From the NCBI RefSeq assembly GCF_004022485.1, contig NZ_CP034951.1, positions 620,001 through 684,000 of the forward strand: a DNA stretch of 64,000 nucleotides, given 5' to 3'. Position 1 is the first letter of the stretch, and the number at the start of each line of letters is the position of its first letter. Below, piece after piece: positions 38,196 through 47,017 of the stretch. The translations under genes and the position numbers were made by a program. This stretch comes from Aequorivita sp. H23M31. GTDB taxonomy: Bacteria > Bacteroidota > Bacteroidia > Flavobacteriales > Flavobacteriaceae. The notes under the pieces are model-generated. The model did not search any database. It had not been told where the DNA came from and was given only the letters and a program-made list of their open reading frames with translations.

Positions 38196-38957
38196 ATGAA
38201 GTACATAAAATTACAATCAATATTTATATTTTGCCTAATCTTTTTGATCTCTTTTAGTTGTCAAGAAGAAAATTCAACTTTTGAGAAAGAGAATGAGGTT
38301 CAAAATAGCTTAAAACAAAATCCAATGCCCCATAACCCCATTGCAAATAAAGGGGTTATTACAAGAGACAACATTCAAAACAAAAAAGTAATGGAAGCAT
38401 CCGATGGCGTGGTTTTTCTTTTTGATAAAAAAGAAACCCATTATAAAAATGTCATTACCATTTTACCCCATAGCCTTAAAGAGAGGAAAGCATTAGTTTC
38501 TTTTTTAAAAGAAGACAAAATCTCCTTTGTTTATACTTTGGAAGCAATTAGGTTTTCGAATTCAAAAAACGAAAGGCTTACTTTTGTAGTAAATAATAAG
38601 CAGGGAAGAGAATTTTATAAAAATCTCAATACTGATGAAAAGATTTACTTTTGTGATCAAATAGCGTATGCTAAGGATAATACATTTGTATTTGGAAAGT
38701 TTGAAAAAGATGCCATAAAGATTAAAGCCAATAGTTTGGTTAAAAATATGGCTTCGGTCAATACCGATACCTTTCTGAATAAGGGTATTGACGACGATGA
38801 CTGCACAAGTGGTGGGGAGGGTTCTACCTCATGCACAATTGGAGATATTTATTCTAATTGTTCTGTATCTTGTGGAGATGGATATTATGCCTGTTGTGAC
38901 GGAGGATCCAATGTATGTGACTGTAGGCCTGAAGATAAAGATACGGGATTGGAATAA
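38196..38957 (+). CDS. Lipoprotein with Cys-rich C-terminus, unknown function
   Basis: The 253-residue protein (ATG at 38196; an in-frame TTG lies 9 bases earlier) has a lipoprotein signal with lipobox ISFSC. The middle, about residues 60-190, is a mixed alpha/beta region with no recognised family. The last 50 residues contain eight cysteines (DDDC, STSC, SNCSVSC, ACC, NVCDC) in a Gly/Ser-rich acidic context and could form a disulfide-bonded knot in the periplasm or at the cell surface. No neighbour suggests a role. Confidence 0.6.
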   Translation: MKYIKLQSIFIFCLIFLISFSCQEENSTFEKENEVQNSLKQNPMPHNPIANKGVITRDNIQNKKVMEASDGVVFLFDKKETHYKNVITILPHSLKERKALVSFLKEDKISFVYTLEAIRFSNSKNERLTFVVNNKQGREFYKNLNTDEKIYFCDQIAYAKDNTFVFGKFEKDAIKIKANSLVKNMASVNTDTFLNKGIDDDDCTSGGEGSTSCTIGDIYSNCSVSCGDGYYACCDGGSNVCDCRPEDKDTGLE

Positions 38958-39044
38958 GATGTTTGATATTCTTTTTTTTAAAATTTATTTCCGCGTCTAT
39001 GTTGTTTTGAGTGGATAAAAGTAAAGTAGTTTATAGAAAATAGG

Positions 39045-39100
39045 TCTCCTCGTGCGTAGTCGAGAGGTCTTGAAATCTCGACTGCGCTCGACCAGACATG
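39045..39100. repeat. Single GTCGAG foldback repeat between convergent genes
   Basis: Arms at 39050-39065 and 39076-39091 (the latter TCTCGACTGCGCTCGA) pair at 14 of 16 positions around a 10-base loop. It belongs to the same family as the array at 6918-9857 and ends in AGACATGATAC. Lying between the ends of two convergent genes, it may act as a bidirectional transcription barrier. Confidence 0.65.
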
Positions 39101-39151
39101 ATACATGAAATTTCCAATATCCACTATATTCGACATAGTTCCTTATTTCCT

Positions 39152-41494
39152 TTACCGTTTCAAGGTAAAGTGCCCTTTAAATATACCACCATCCTTAAAA
39201 ACAGCCTTAAACCAATAATCTGAAGATGGTAATGGTTTTCCGTTGTAAGTTCCATCCCAACCATTTCCATGAAAATTTAAGCTATGAAGAGCTTTCCCAA
39301 AACGATCAAAAATCAGAAGCTTTTCCAATTGTAGGTCACTTCCGTCCAAACCTTTTATCTGCCAATAGTCATGGATTCCATCGTTATTTGGTGTGAAGAA
39401 ATTTGGAAAACCAAGCACATAAACGGTGATGGTCGTTGTGCCGCATCCGTTCAAATCTTTTACGGAAAATAAATATTTTCCCGGTCTTAAATGTTCAAAA
39501 ACAGGATCTTGCTGAAAGGGACCATTCTCTAGTGAAAAGGCGTAGTCACCTACTCCGGAGGTTAAAACAAATAAGGTTTGATCCCCAAAATTTCCTTCCA
39601 GCTCATAAGATACACGAGGTGGCTCGGAAGCAATAACAGTAATACTTCTGGAATTGGTGCAGGAATAGGTTTCCCCATAAACAAGGCTGCTTCGGGTTAC
39701 GGTAACGGTATAGATTCCAGCCTCATTGACGCGGATTTCAGATGTGGTTTCTCCCGTGGACCAGAGGAATTCGGCATTAGAAATTGTTCCAATAAGTCCA
39801 GAGGGAAGTGTGATTTTCGCTGGAAATTGGCCCAGACAATAAATATGGCTTTCTGGCCCTTCAAATTCAGGAGTGTCTATTACTTTAAGGGTTATTTCAG
39901 CAGTACCCAAACATCCGATATTTCCAGAAATTCTTGCAAAGATTGTTTGCAAACCCATGCTTGTGTTTGTGAAAGGAACAGCAATCGGGTTGATTTGCCT
40001 AATTGCTTCGGAATAGGACTGGTAATATTTTACGATGGAAGTATTTCCGAAAAGGTCCATCAATTCGGCCGTAATTCCTGAAAGATCGAAAGTAGCAATG
40101 CCCGGAGTTCCTTCATTGGAACAAGAAACCAATTGAAATGGAGAAACTGAATTAGTGGTCGTTTTAAGGGTTATCTTGCCCACGCCAATACAGTTATATT
40201 CAGATAGAACACGTGCGAATACCTCTTCATCAGGAACGATATTGGTATAGCTTCTCGGATTTGTTATCGGAGAAAGATAGTTTTCCGCATCCTCAAATGT
40301 TCTGTGGAAAGAGAAAATCCGCAACGATTGATCGCCATCGATGATCGCTCTTTCAGAATTGTAAAGGTTGAAAGTTGCCAAGCCATCAGCATTAGGCTCA
40401 CATTGAAATAAATCTGTATCCTGAACCTGAACGGGACCGTCGTATTCAATAAAGACTTCATCCGTAGCAATACAATTATTGTCGTAATCTATTTCTACCC
40501 TATAAATTCCTTCGGTAGTTACCACAAGCTGAGCAGAATTTTCTCCAGGTAAGAGAACATTATTTTTAAACCACTTATATGAAATTGGGGTAGAACCTAC
40601 CGGCGTAGCATCCAGAATATAAGTTTCGTTTTCGCACAGTGGATTATCTGTAACAAAACTGCGGTCAGGTCCAAGGTTGGCGGCAATATTAAAACTTCCA
40701 CCTTCTAGAAAAACAGCGGAATCATATCTGTAATTGCCATGGTCGGCGATAACAAGCTTAATGTGGTACTGCTGATTTACAGTAACAGGTGATTCTGCAA
40801 TTAAAACCTTGGTCTGTCCATTAAAGTTAATTGCCGCGTTAGGGCCATTCCAGCCTTCAAAATAAGTTTCATTTATCGGTGGACAGGCTCCCGGAATTCC
40901 TGAATGAACCGTTGTTACCTGCACGGGAGTACTTGTACCTGGAACCAATGCGATGTTATTATAAGTGCCACCAATCGGTTTTATAAGAAAGGCAAAAGCA
41001 TCTGAGAAGCGACAGGTATTCGGATCGCCTTGCTGGTATTCTTCCGAAGCGAAAATATATCGGAACCGGATATTATCGGCATTGGGAACAAAATCGAATT
41101 CTATAATGGTGGCATTTATTGTATTGGTTATGCCTAAGGCTCTTTCCAGATCGCGATCGCCAACCCATCCGGGAGCATCATCGTCGCTTAAAGTTGTATT
41201 TGGTCCCGGAACATTCGTCAGTTTTCCAGTGGAAAGGACCAAACCTTTTTCGAAAGGAAAATTGGATCCATTGGAATTGAAGTATCCATAACTTTTATCG
41301 CCATCCTCAAAATTACCCCCGATCGTATTTATTACTGAAACATTTTCGATGCAACCGCTGTCAATTAAAATGTTTTCTATTAACTGTTCTGGGGTGTAGG
41401 AATTGCCATCTACTTCAATATACTGAGCGTGTGCGACAAAGGATCCGAAGAGGACCGATAAGGATAGGAAAATTTTAAAAATACGGGGGTTCAT
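39152..41494 (-). CDS. T9SS type B secreted adhesin-like protein with choice-of-anchor L domain
   Basis: The 780-residue protein has a signal peptide ending VAHAQ. Residues about 30-270 form a choice-of-anchor L domain (NGSNFPFEKGLVLSTG, FDFVPNADNIRFRYIFASEEY, NIALVPGT). Ig-like or PKD-like repeats follow, with SYKWFKNNVLLPGENSAQL and AEFLWSTGETTSEIRV. The C-terminal ~85 residues (PNFFTPNNDGIHDYWQIKG, LLIFDRFGKAL, GWDGTYNGKPLPSSDYW) are the gliding-motility-associated type B sorting domain. The protein is therefore expected to reach the cell surface through the Bacteroidota type IX system. It lies downstream of the 183-bp array. Confidence 0.92.
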   Translation of the reverse strand: MNPRIFKIFLSLSVLFGSFVAHAQYIEVDGNSYTPEQLIENILIDSGCIENVSVINTIGGNFEDGDKSYGYFNSNGSNFPFEKGLVLSTGKLTNVPGPNTTLSDDDAPGWVGDRDLERALGITNTINATIIEFDFVPNADNIRFRYIFASEEYQQGDPNTCRFSDAFAFLIKPIGGTYNNIALVPGTSTPVQVTTVHSGIPGACPPINETYFEGWNGPNAAINFNGQTKVLIAESPVTVNQQYHIKLVIADHGNYRYDSAVFLEGGSFNIAANLGPDRSFVTDNPLCENETYILDATPVGSTPISYKWFKNNVLLPGENSAQLVVTTEGIYRVEIDYDNNCIATDEVFIEYDGPVQVQDTDLFQCEPNADGLATFNLYNSERAIIDGDQSLRIFSFHRTFEDAENYLSPITNPRSYTNIVPDEEVFARVLSEYNCIGVGKITLKTTTNSVSPFQLVSCSNEGTPGIATFDLSGITAELMDLFGNTSIVKYYQSYSEAIRQINPIAVPFTNTSMGLQTIFARISGNIGCLGTAEITLKVIDTPEFEGPESHIYCLGQFPAKITLPSGLIGTISNAEFLWSTGETTSEIRVNEAGIYTVTVTRSSLVYGETYSCTNSRSITVIASEPPRVSYELEGNFGDQTLFVLTSGVGDYAFSLENGPFQQDPVFEHLRPGKYLFSVKDLNGCGTTTITVYVLGFPNFFTPNNDGIHDYWQIKGLDGSDLQLEKLLIFDRFGKALHSLNFHGNGWDGTYNGKPLPSSDYWFKAVFKDGGIFKGHFTLKR

Positions 41495-41797
41495 AACTTT
41501 CAGGCGTGCAAAAATAACCTAACCAATCGGTTTTCGAGTTAATCATGCCCCCATTTTATAATTAATCTTAATCCACTTCACCCAATTTTCCGGTTATTTT
41601 AAAGCTTGGAATGTGGAGAAAAACCGTCGATACGAACCTTTATTAAAATGGATGTCTTGCAATTTTATGAGAAGTAAATTCACCTTTGATTTTCATTTTT
41701 TTGCGAGGGTTCCCAGAGTGTAGCCTTTCGATAGGCAAGGGTGACAAGGGTACTAAATTCGAAAAAATGTAAAATTTTAGTTGTTTGGGAAGAATTT

Positions 41798-43885
41798 TCC
41801 TAAGGGCTCCAATCCCGAAGGGATTATATATTTATAGAAAAACATACAAACAGAGGAAGTACGACCCGGAGGGGGTCGAACATTTCCGTCCTAACTCGTT
41901 GCTATAAATATAAGAACCCCCTGGGTTCAAGGCTTGGGATAGTCCTTTAAAGATTGGAATAACAAAACTCAAACCTACTTACAATTGAGCCGCCCCAATC
42001 CCATAGGCATTGAATATTTATAGAAAAAAATACAGGCGGATGAGATACGACCCGGAGGGGGTCGAACACCGCCGCCCTAACTCCTTGCTATAAATATAAG
42101 AACCCCCTGGGTTCAAGGCTTGGGATAGATCTTTAACGATTGGAATAACAAAACTCAAACCTATTTAACATTCAAATCCCAATCCCGTAGGGATTGAATA
42201 TTTATAGAAAAAAATACAAGCGGATGAAATACGACCCCAAGGGGGTCGAACCCGTCGCACATAACCTCTTGCTATAAATATGCGAACCCTCTGGGTTCTA
42301 TGCCTGAGGGCCATTTAAAGATAGAACCATCTGATCTTAAATCTTCTCATATGTAGATAATCCCAATCCGTAGGGATTGAATATTTATAGAAAAACATAC
42401 AAGCGGATGAGATACGACCCCGAGGGGGTCGAACACTGCCGCCCTAACTCCTTGCTATAAATATAAGAACCCCCTGGGTTCAAGGCTTAGGATAGTTCTT
42501 TAAAGATTGGAATAACAAAACTCAAACCTACTTACAATTGAGCCGCCCCAATCCCATAGGCATTGAATATTTATAGAAAAAAATACAGGCGGATGAGATA
42601 CGACCCCGAGGGGGTCGAACACTGCCGCCCTAACTCCTTGCTATAAATATAAGAACCCTCTGGGTTCAAGGCTTGGATAGTTCTTTAAAGATTGGAATAA
42701 CAAAACTCAAACATATTTAACATTCAAATCCCAATCCCGTAGGGATTGAATATTTATAGAAAAACATACAAACAGAGGAAGTACGACCCGGAGGGGGTCG
42801 AACATTTCCGTCCTAACTCGTTGCTATAAATATAAGAACCCCCTGGGTTCAAGGCTTGGGATAGTTCTTTAAAGATTGGAATAACAAAACTCAAACCTAT
42901 TTAACATTCAAATCCCAATCCCATAGGGATTGAATATTTATAGAAAAAAATACAAGCGGATGAAATACGACCCCGAGGGGGTCGAACACTGCCGCGCTAA
43001 TTCCTTGCTATAAATATAAGAACCCCCTGGGTTCAAGGCTTGGGATAGTTCTTTAAAGATGGGAAAAACAAAACTCAAACCTATTTAACATTCAAATCCC
43101 AATCCCGTAGGGATTGAATATTTATAGAAAAACATACAGGCGGATGAAATACGACCCCGAGGGGGTCGAACACCGCCGCCCTAACTCCTTGCTATAAATA
43201 TAAGAACCCCCTGGGTTCAAGGCTTGGATAGATCTTTAAAGATTGGAATAACAAAACTCAAACCTATTTAACATTCAAATCCCAATCCCGTAGGGATTGA
43301 ATATTTATAGAAAAACATACAAGCGGATGAGATACGACCCCGAGGGGGTCGAACACTGCCGCCCTAACTCCTTGCTATAAATATAAGAACCCCCTGGGTT
43401 CAAGGCTTGGGATAGTTCTTTAAAGATTGGAAGAACAAAACTCAAACCTACTTATAATTGAGCCGCCCCAATCCCGTAGGGATTGAATATTTATAGAAAA
43501 AAATACAAGCGGATGAGATACGACCCCGACGGGGTCGAACACTGCCGCCCTAACTCGTTGCTATAAATATAAGAACCCCCTGGGTTCAAGGCTTGGATAG
43601 TTCTTTAAAGATTGGAATAACAAAACTCAAACCTATTTAACATTCAAATCCCAATCCCGTAGGGATTGAATATTTATAAAAAAAAATACAAGCGGATGAA
43701 ATACGACCCCGAGGGGGTCGAACCCGTCGCAAATAACCTCTTGCTATAAATATGCGAACCCTCTGGGTTCTATGCCTGAGGGCCATTTAAAGATAGAACC
43801 ATCTGATCTTAAATCTTCTCATATGTAGATAATCCCAATCCGTAGGGATTGAATATTTATAGAAATACATACAAGTGGATGAAAT
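41798..43885. repeat. Tandem array of ~183-bp hairpin repeats (11 units plus a partial one)
   Basis: Each unit holds, in order: hairpin AATCCC-GTA-GGGATT; a left arm ATATTTATAG; hairpin CGACCCC-GAG-GGGGTCG; a right arm CTATAAATAT that pairs with the left arm; hairpin GAACCC-CCT-GGGTTC; then a spacer with TTTAAAGATTGGAATAACAAAACTC. Eleven GCTATAAATAT cores can be counted. Two units (about 42190-42370 and 43665-43850) share a distinct 3' half with TATGCGAACCCTCTGGGTTC and GCCTGAGGGCC. The array separates two minus-strand genes, fasciclin and the T9SS type B gene. No open frame of note and no unique spacers. Confidence 0.93.
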
Positions 43886-43900
43886 GTATGAAATATAATG

Positions 43901-44479
43901 TTATTCTTCAGTTTCTGGTAAAATTATATTGTTGATAATGTGAAAGAAACCATTTTTAAAGTAGAAATCCCCATCTATAATAGCCGCTTGCCGACCTTCA
44001 GAATCAACCAAAAACAACTGATCTTCTTTTTCGATGACGCCCAATTTTTGACCATTTAGTGTAGCCAAATAAAATTTTCCATTATGTTTTTTTGCTTCGG
44101 TCTTAAGCCCGTGCTTATCAATTCGTCCAGGAACAATAAGATACTTTACCATGGAATTCATCAAATTTTTGTTCCCAAGAAGTGAATCCTTTTGTTTCTT
44201 TTCCATTTTAGAAAATGCTCTATCACTCACAGTAAAAATGGTAACCATTTCATTTTTCTTGATCTCTTCGGAAACCGGATCTTCTTTTAAGATCTTTGTA
44301 AGAATAGTGAATTCGGAAGCTTCAGCAATGTTTTCCGCAAAGGTTTTTGTGGAAGTGAATTTATTTTCATTCCATTGCGTACTGACCTCGGCCATTTCTT
44401 TGGAAAGATATTTTTGTGCTGAAATAACGTTGCTGCAAAGAATTATAAAAAATAGAACGGAAATATTCTTTAATATCAT
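43901..44479 (-). CDS. Secreted fasciclin (FAS1) domain protein
   Basis: The 192-residue protein has a signal peptide ending NVISAQ and one FAS1 domain. The conserved strands are visible as EMVTIFTVSDRAFSKM near residue 80, VKYLIVPGRI near 110, and NGFFHIINNIILP near the C-terminus. FAS1 domains serve adhesion or surface interactions. Single-domain secreted forms are frequent in Bacteroidota. Its stop lies close to the end of the 183-bp repeat array. Confidence 0.85.
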   Translation of the reverse strand: MILKNISVLFFIILCSNVISAQKYLSKEMAEVSTQWNENKFTSTKTFAENIAEASEFTILTKILKEDPVSEEIKKNEMVTIFTVSDRAFSKMEKKQKDSLLGNKNLMNSMVKYLIVPGRIDKHGLKTEAKKHNGKFYLATLNGQKLGVIEKEDQLFLVDSEGRQAAIIDGDFYFKNGFFHIINNIILPETEE

Positions 44480-44588
44480 AGGAAAAAATTATAGGTCGTA
44501 AATATAATAATTATGCATTGATTAGTGGGATAACGTTCAATCCATTCACAAAGTATTCAAAACTTTTAATTGGATATACAGGTTATAA

Positions 44589-45881
44589 TTATTTATTCAA
44601 AACATGTAAAGCGGTGGTATTCCTGAAGAAAACAAGCGCATCATATCGCATAGGCACTAGGGTTGGTACAAATTGTCGTCGATCCATTTCGGGATTATAG
44701 ACAACTCCCACTGCCCTATTCCCAGTTACCTTGAGGTTTTTCTTTTTACGATCTTCCTTATCAAAAATAACATATAACGATTCATATCCAATTTGGTTTA
44801 ACTGCGCCTCGACGCTTTTCGGAATTGCTTTGGGAATTTTCATTTCCTCCATTCTCCCGCCCCAACTACGTGCTGCCATTACTTTTCCTTCATAAGTAGT
44901 AAAGCCTATTAAAAATACATTTTCTTCTCCCAGAGTTTCCCGCATGAGCTGACCAATATTTTTTTCTCCGTAATTCCGCATATTGGTATAGGATGCATCT
45001 CCAATATGTGTGTTGTGCGCCCATACAATACCCCTGGAGTTTTCCCCATAAATTCTGAGCAGATCTTCTACGGTATCGTGCATGTGGAATACCCTCGAGT
45101 TCCATGATGCCGAATCCTTTGCAGCGACACTTTCCCTATAAAAAGCTTCCGCATTATGAAATACAATCGCGTTTTGAAGTAAATAGAAATAATCGTCATC
45201 AGATAATGAGCTTAATTTCTGACGATTGTTTCGAATATAATCCACGACATTTTTTGTCGCCGTGGCACAATCCTCTTTTCCTGCCTTTACTGCCCTTGCA
45301 TATTGCCAACTATCTCCTTTAAAAGGATGGAAACAATTGTAATTTTCCTTTACAAAATTAAAGCTGGTTTCATCCGTGTTTTTAAGAAGTTCCAAAACCA
45401 TTTCTTTGGAATGCCATTCGTCATAAACATCCATTCCGTAAAAACCGATCTTATCTTTTTGCGGTAAATTGTCGTTATACTTTCTTAGCCATTCTGCAAG
45501 TGCAACAACTTCTTCGTTGGCCCACATCCACGTTGGGAAACGTTCCAAGTGCATCAAAACCTCTCGTGCGGAGTTCTCTGCACCTTGCAAATTTTTTACA
45601 TATCTATTGAGCTTATAAAGACTCGCAAAATCCCCTTCCACTGCAATAAAACTAAAGTTGTGATCTTTAATTAGTCGTTGGCTTATTTTATCGCGCCAAG
45701 CGTAGTATTCATGAGTACCATGGCTGGCTTCACCCAGCATGATCAGCTTTTTGTTTTTGGAAGCATCTATAAGCTTATCTAAGCTTGATCTATTTTCAAG
45801 CGGAATAGCCTTCTTATTAAAATTCTGGGCAATACCGAGTTTCATTGTAAAAGTCATTAAAAAAAGTAAAAATAATTTCAT
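44589..45881 (-). CDS. Erythromycin esterase-family protein, secreted
   Basis: The 430-residue protein starts at the ATG at 45881; the frame also includes a TTG 18 bases upstream. A signal peptide ends at GIAQ. Family motifs are MLGEASHGTHEYYAWRDKIS, FIAVEGDFASLYKLNRYV, IGFYGMDVYDEW and IVWAHNTHIGDASYTNMR, matching the EreA/EreB superfamily with its conserved Glu and His residues. Many such proteins in environmental bacteria do not hydrolyse macrolides, so resistance should not be assumed. Confidence 0.88.
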   Translation of the reverse strand: MKLFLLFLMTFTMKLGIAQNFNKKAIPLENRSSLDKLIDASKNKKLIMLGEASHGTHEYYAWRDKISQRLIKDHNFSFIAVEGDFASLYKLNRYVKNLQGAENSAREVLMHLERFPTWMWANEEVVALAEWLRKYNDNLPQKDKIGFYGMDVYDEWHSKEMVLELLKNTDETSFNFVKENYNCFHPFKGDSWQYARAVKAGKEDCATATKNVVDYIRNNRQKLSSLSDDDYFYLLQNAIVFHNAEAFYRESVAAKDSASWNSRVFHMHDTVEDLLRIYGENSRGIVWAHNTHIGDASYTNMRNYGEKNIGQLMRETLGEENVFLIGFTTYEGKVMAARSWGGRMEEMKIPKAIPKSVEAQLNQIGYESLYVIFDKEDRKKKNLKVTGNRAVGVVYNPEMDRRQFVPTLVPMRYDALVFFRNTTALHVLNK

Positions 45882-46066
45882 AAGTATCAAATCCAGCAAA
45901 AAACAATATAAGAATAAACATTATCAACTTCAAGACGCGCACAGGTTTATGCTCCAAACTGTAGGTTCTTCATATTAAATTTAAATTCCATAAAATTAAT
46001 TTCTGTTAAACATTTGTAATCTTTAAGACTACTGTGTAATTTTATTACTGATAAAAGTCATAGGTT

Positions 46067-46786
46067 ATGTTTTCAAGAATCGATATAAGGGAAAAATTGC
46101 TCAATCTACGTACTCAAAGAATTAAGGAAGAAAATATTTTAGATGAAGTTTACCATATTTTTAGGGAGAATGAAAAACAGCGTCAGTTAATAGAGAAGGC
46201 ATTAAATACAAAAAGTAATACCGATGCTGGAAATGATTTTGACTTCGATTTATTGGATTCCAGAAGTATTTTTCACCTAAATGATATCAGAGAAATTTGT
46301 GTAACCTATAGACTACGATTTTTGGATTCACATTATTTTAAAGGTGAGATTCCTGAAGAGGCGATTTCGAAAATCCGCGATATTGAAAATAAACACCAGA
46401 CCAAATTGGGAAACTTTAAAATTGTAGCTCCGGCGAAATTATTAAAGCTTGAAAATGCAGATGATCCTCTCCTTTTTGCTCCTATAGGAAATGGTTATTT
46501 TTATCTGATCCATAAATGGGGCCGCGATCTTAACCCCTTTCGAAAGTTGTTGATGTGGCCATATAAAAATTTCGACAACTTGACTTTTACTGTAGTTTTT
46601 TTGAGTGTTATATTGACAATACTCTCACCTATGCACTGGTTTTCACAATCGCCGAATGCAGGAAATTACATCTTTCTTTTCTTAATTATCCTTAACGGTG
46701 TAGGCGGCCTTGTCCTTTTTTACGGTATTGCCAAAGGGAAAAACTTCAATAATGATATCTGGAACAGCAAATATTATAACGGTTAA
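46067..46786 (+). CDS. Uncharacterised protein with C-terminal membrane hairpin
   Basis: The 239-residue protein has a charged, mostly helical N-terminal part (residues 1-165) without a signal peptide. Two membrane segments follow (FTVVFLSVILTILSP and YIFLFLIILNGVGGLVLFYGI), so the N-terminal part is probably cytoplasmic and tethered at the C-terminus. The segment LLFAPIGNGYFYLIHKWGRDLNP is distinctive. I do not recognise the family. It is a stand-alone gene between divergently arranged secreted-protein genes. Confidence 0.6.
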   Translation: MFSRIDIREKLLNLRTQRIKEENILDEVYHIFRENEKQRQLIEKALNTKSNTDAGNDFDFDLLDSRSIFHLNDIREICVTYRLRFLDSHYFKGEIPEEAISKIRDIENKHQTKLGNFKIVAPAKLLKLENADDPLLFAPIGNGYFYLIHKWGRDLNPFRKLLMWPYKNFDNLTFTVVFLSVILTILSPMHWFSQSPNAGNYIFLFLIILNGVGGLVLFYGIAKGKNFNNDIWNSKYYNG

Positions 46787-47017
46787 TTTTAGTCAATGTA
46801 TTACTCCATAGAGGATACCTTCAGCAAACTATCTTCGCAATTATTTACTTTAGATATAGATCTATTTTTTAATTGATTGCTTCAATTTTAATTTCTTTAT
46901 AATATCTATTTGTATAGGTATTTTTCTTGACAATACACTCATAAATTAACTTACTTTCCTTTGACCCTAATACATAGGTTTAATACCTTGCGCGGATTAT
47001 TAACTAAAACCTATATA

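Noticed and set aside
41798..43885. CRISPR array or repeat-protein gene
   Set aside because: Regions between hairpins are also conserved, so there are no spacers, and no long open frame crosses the units.
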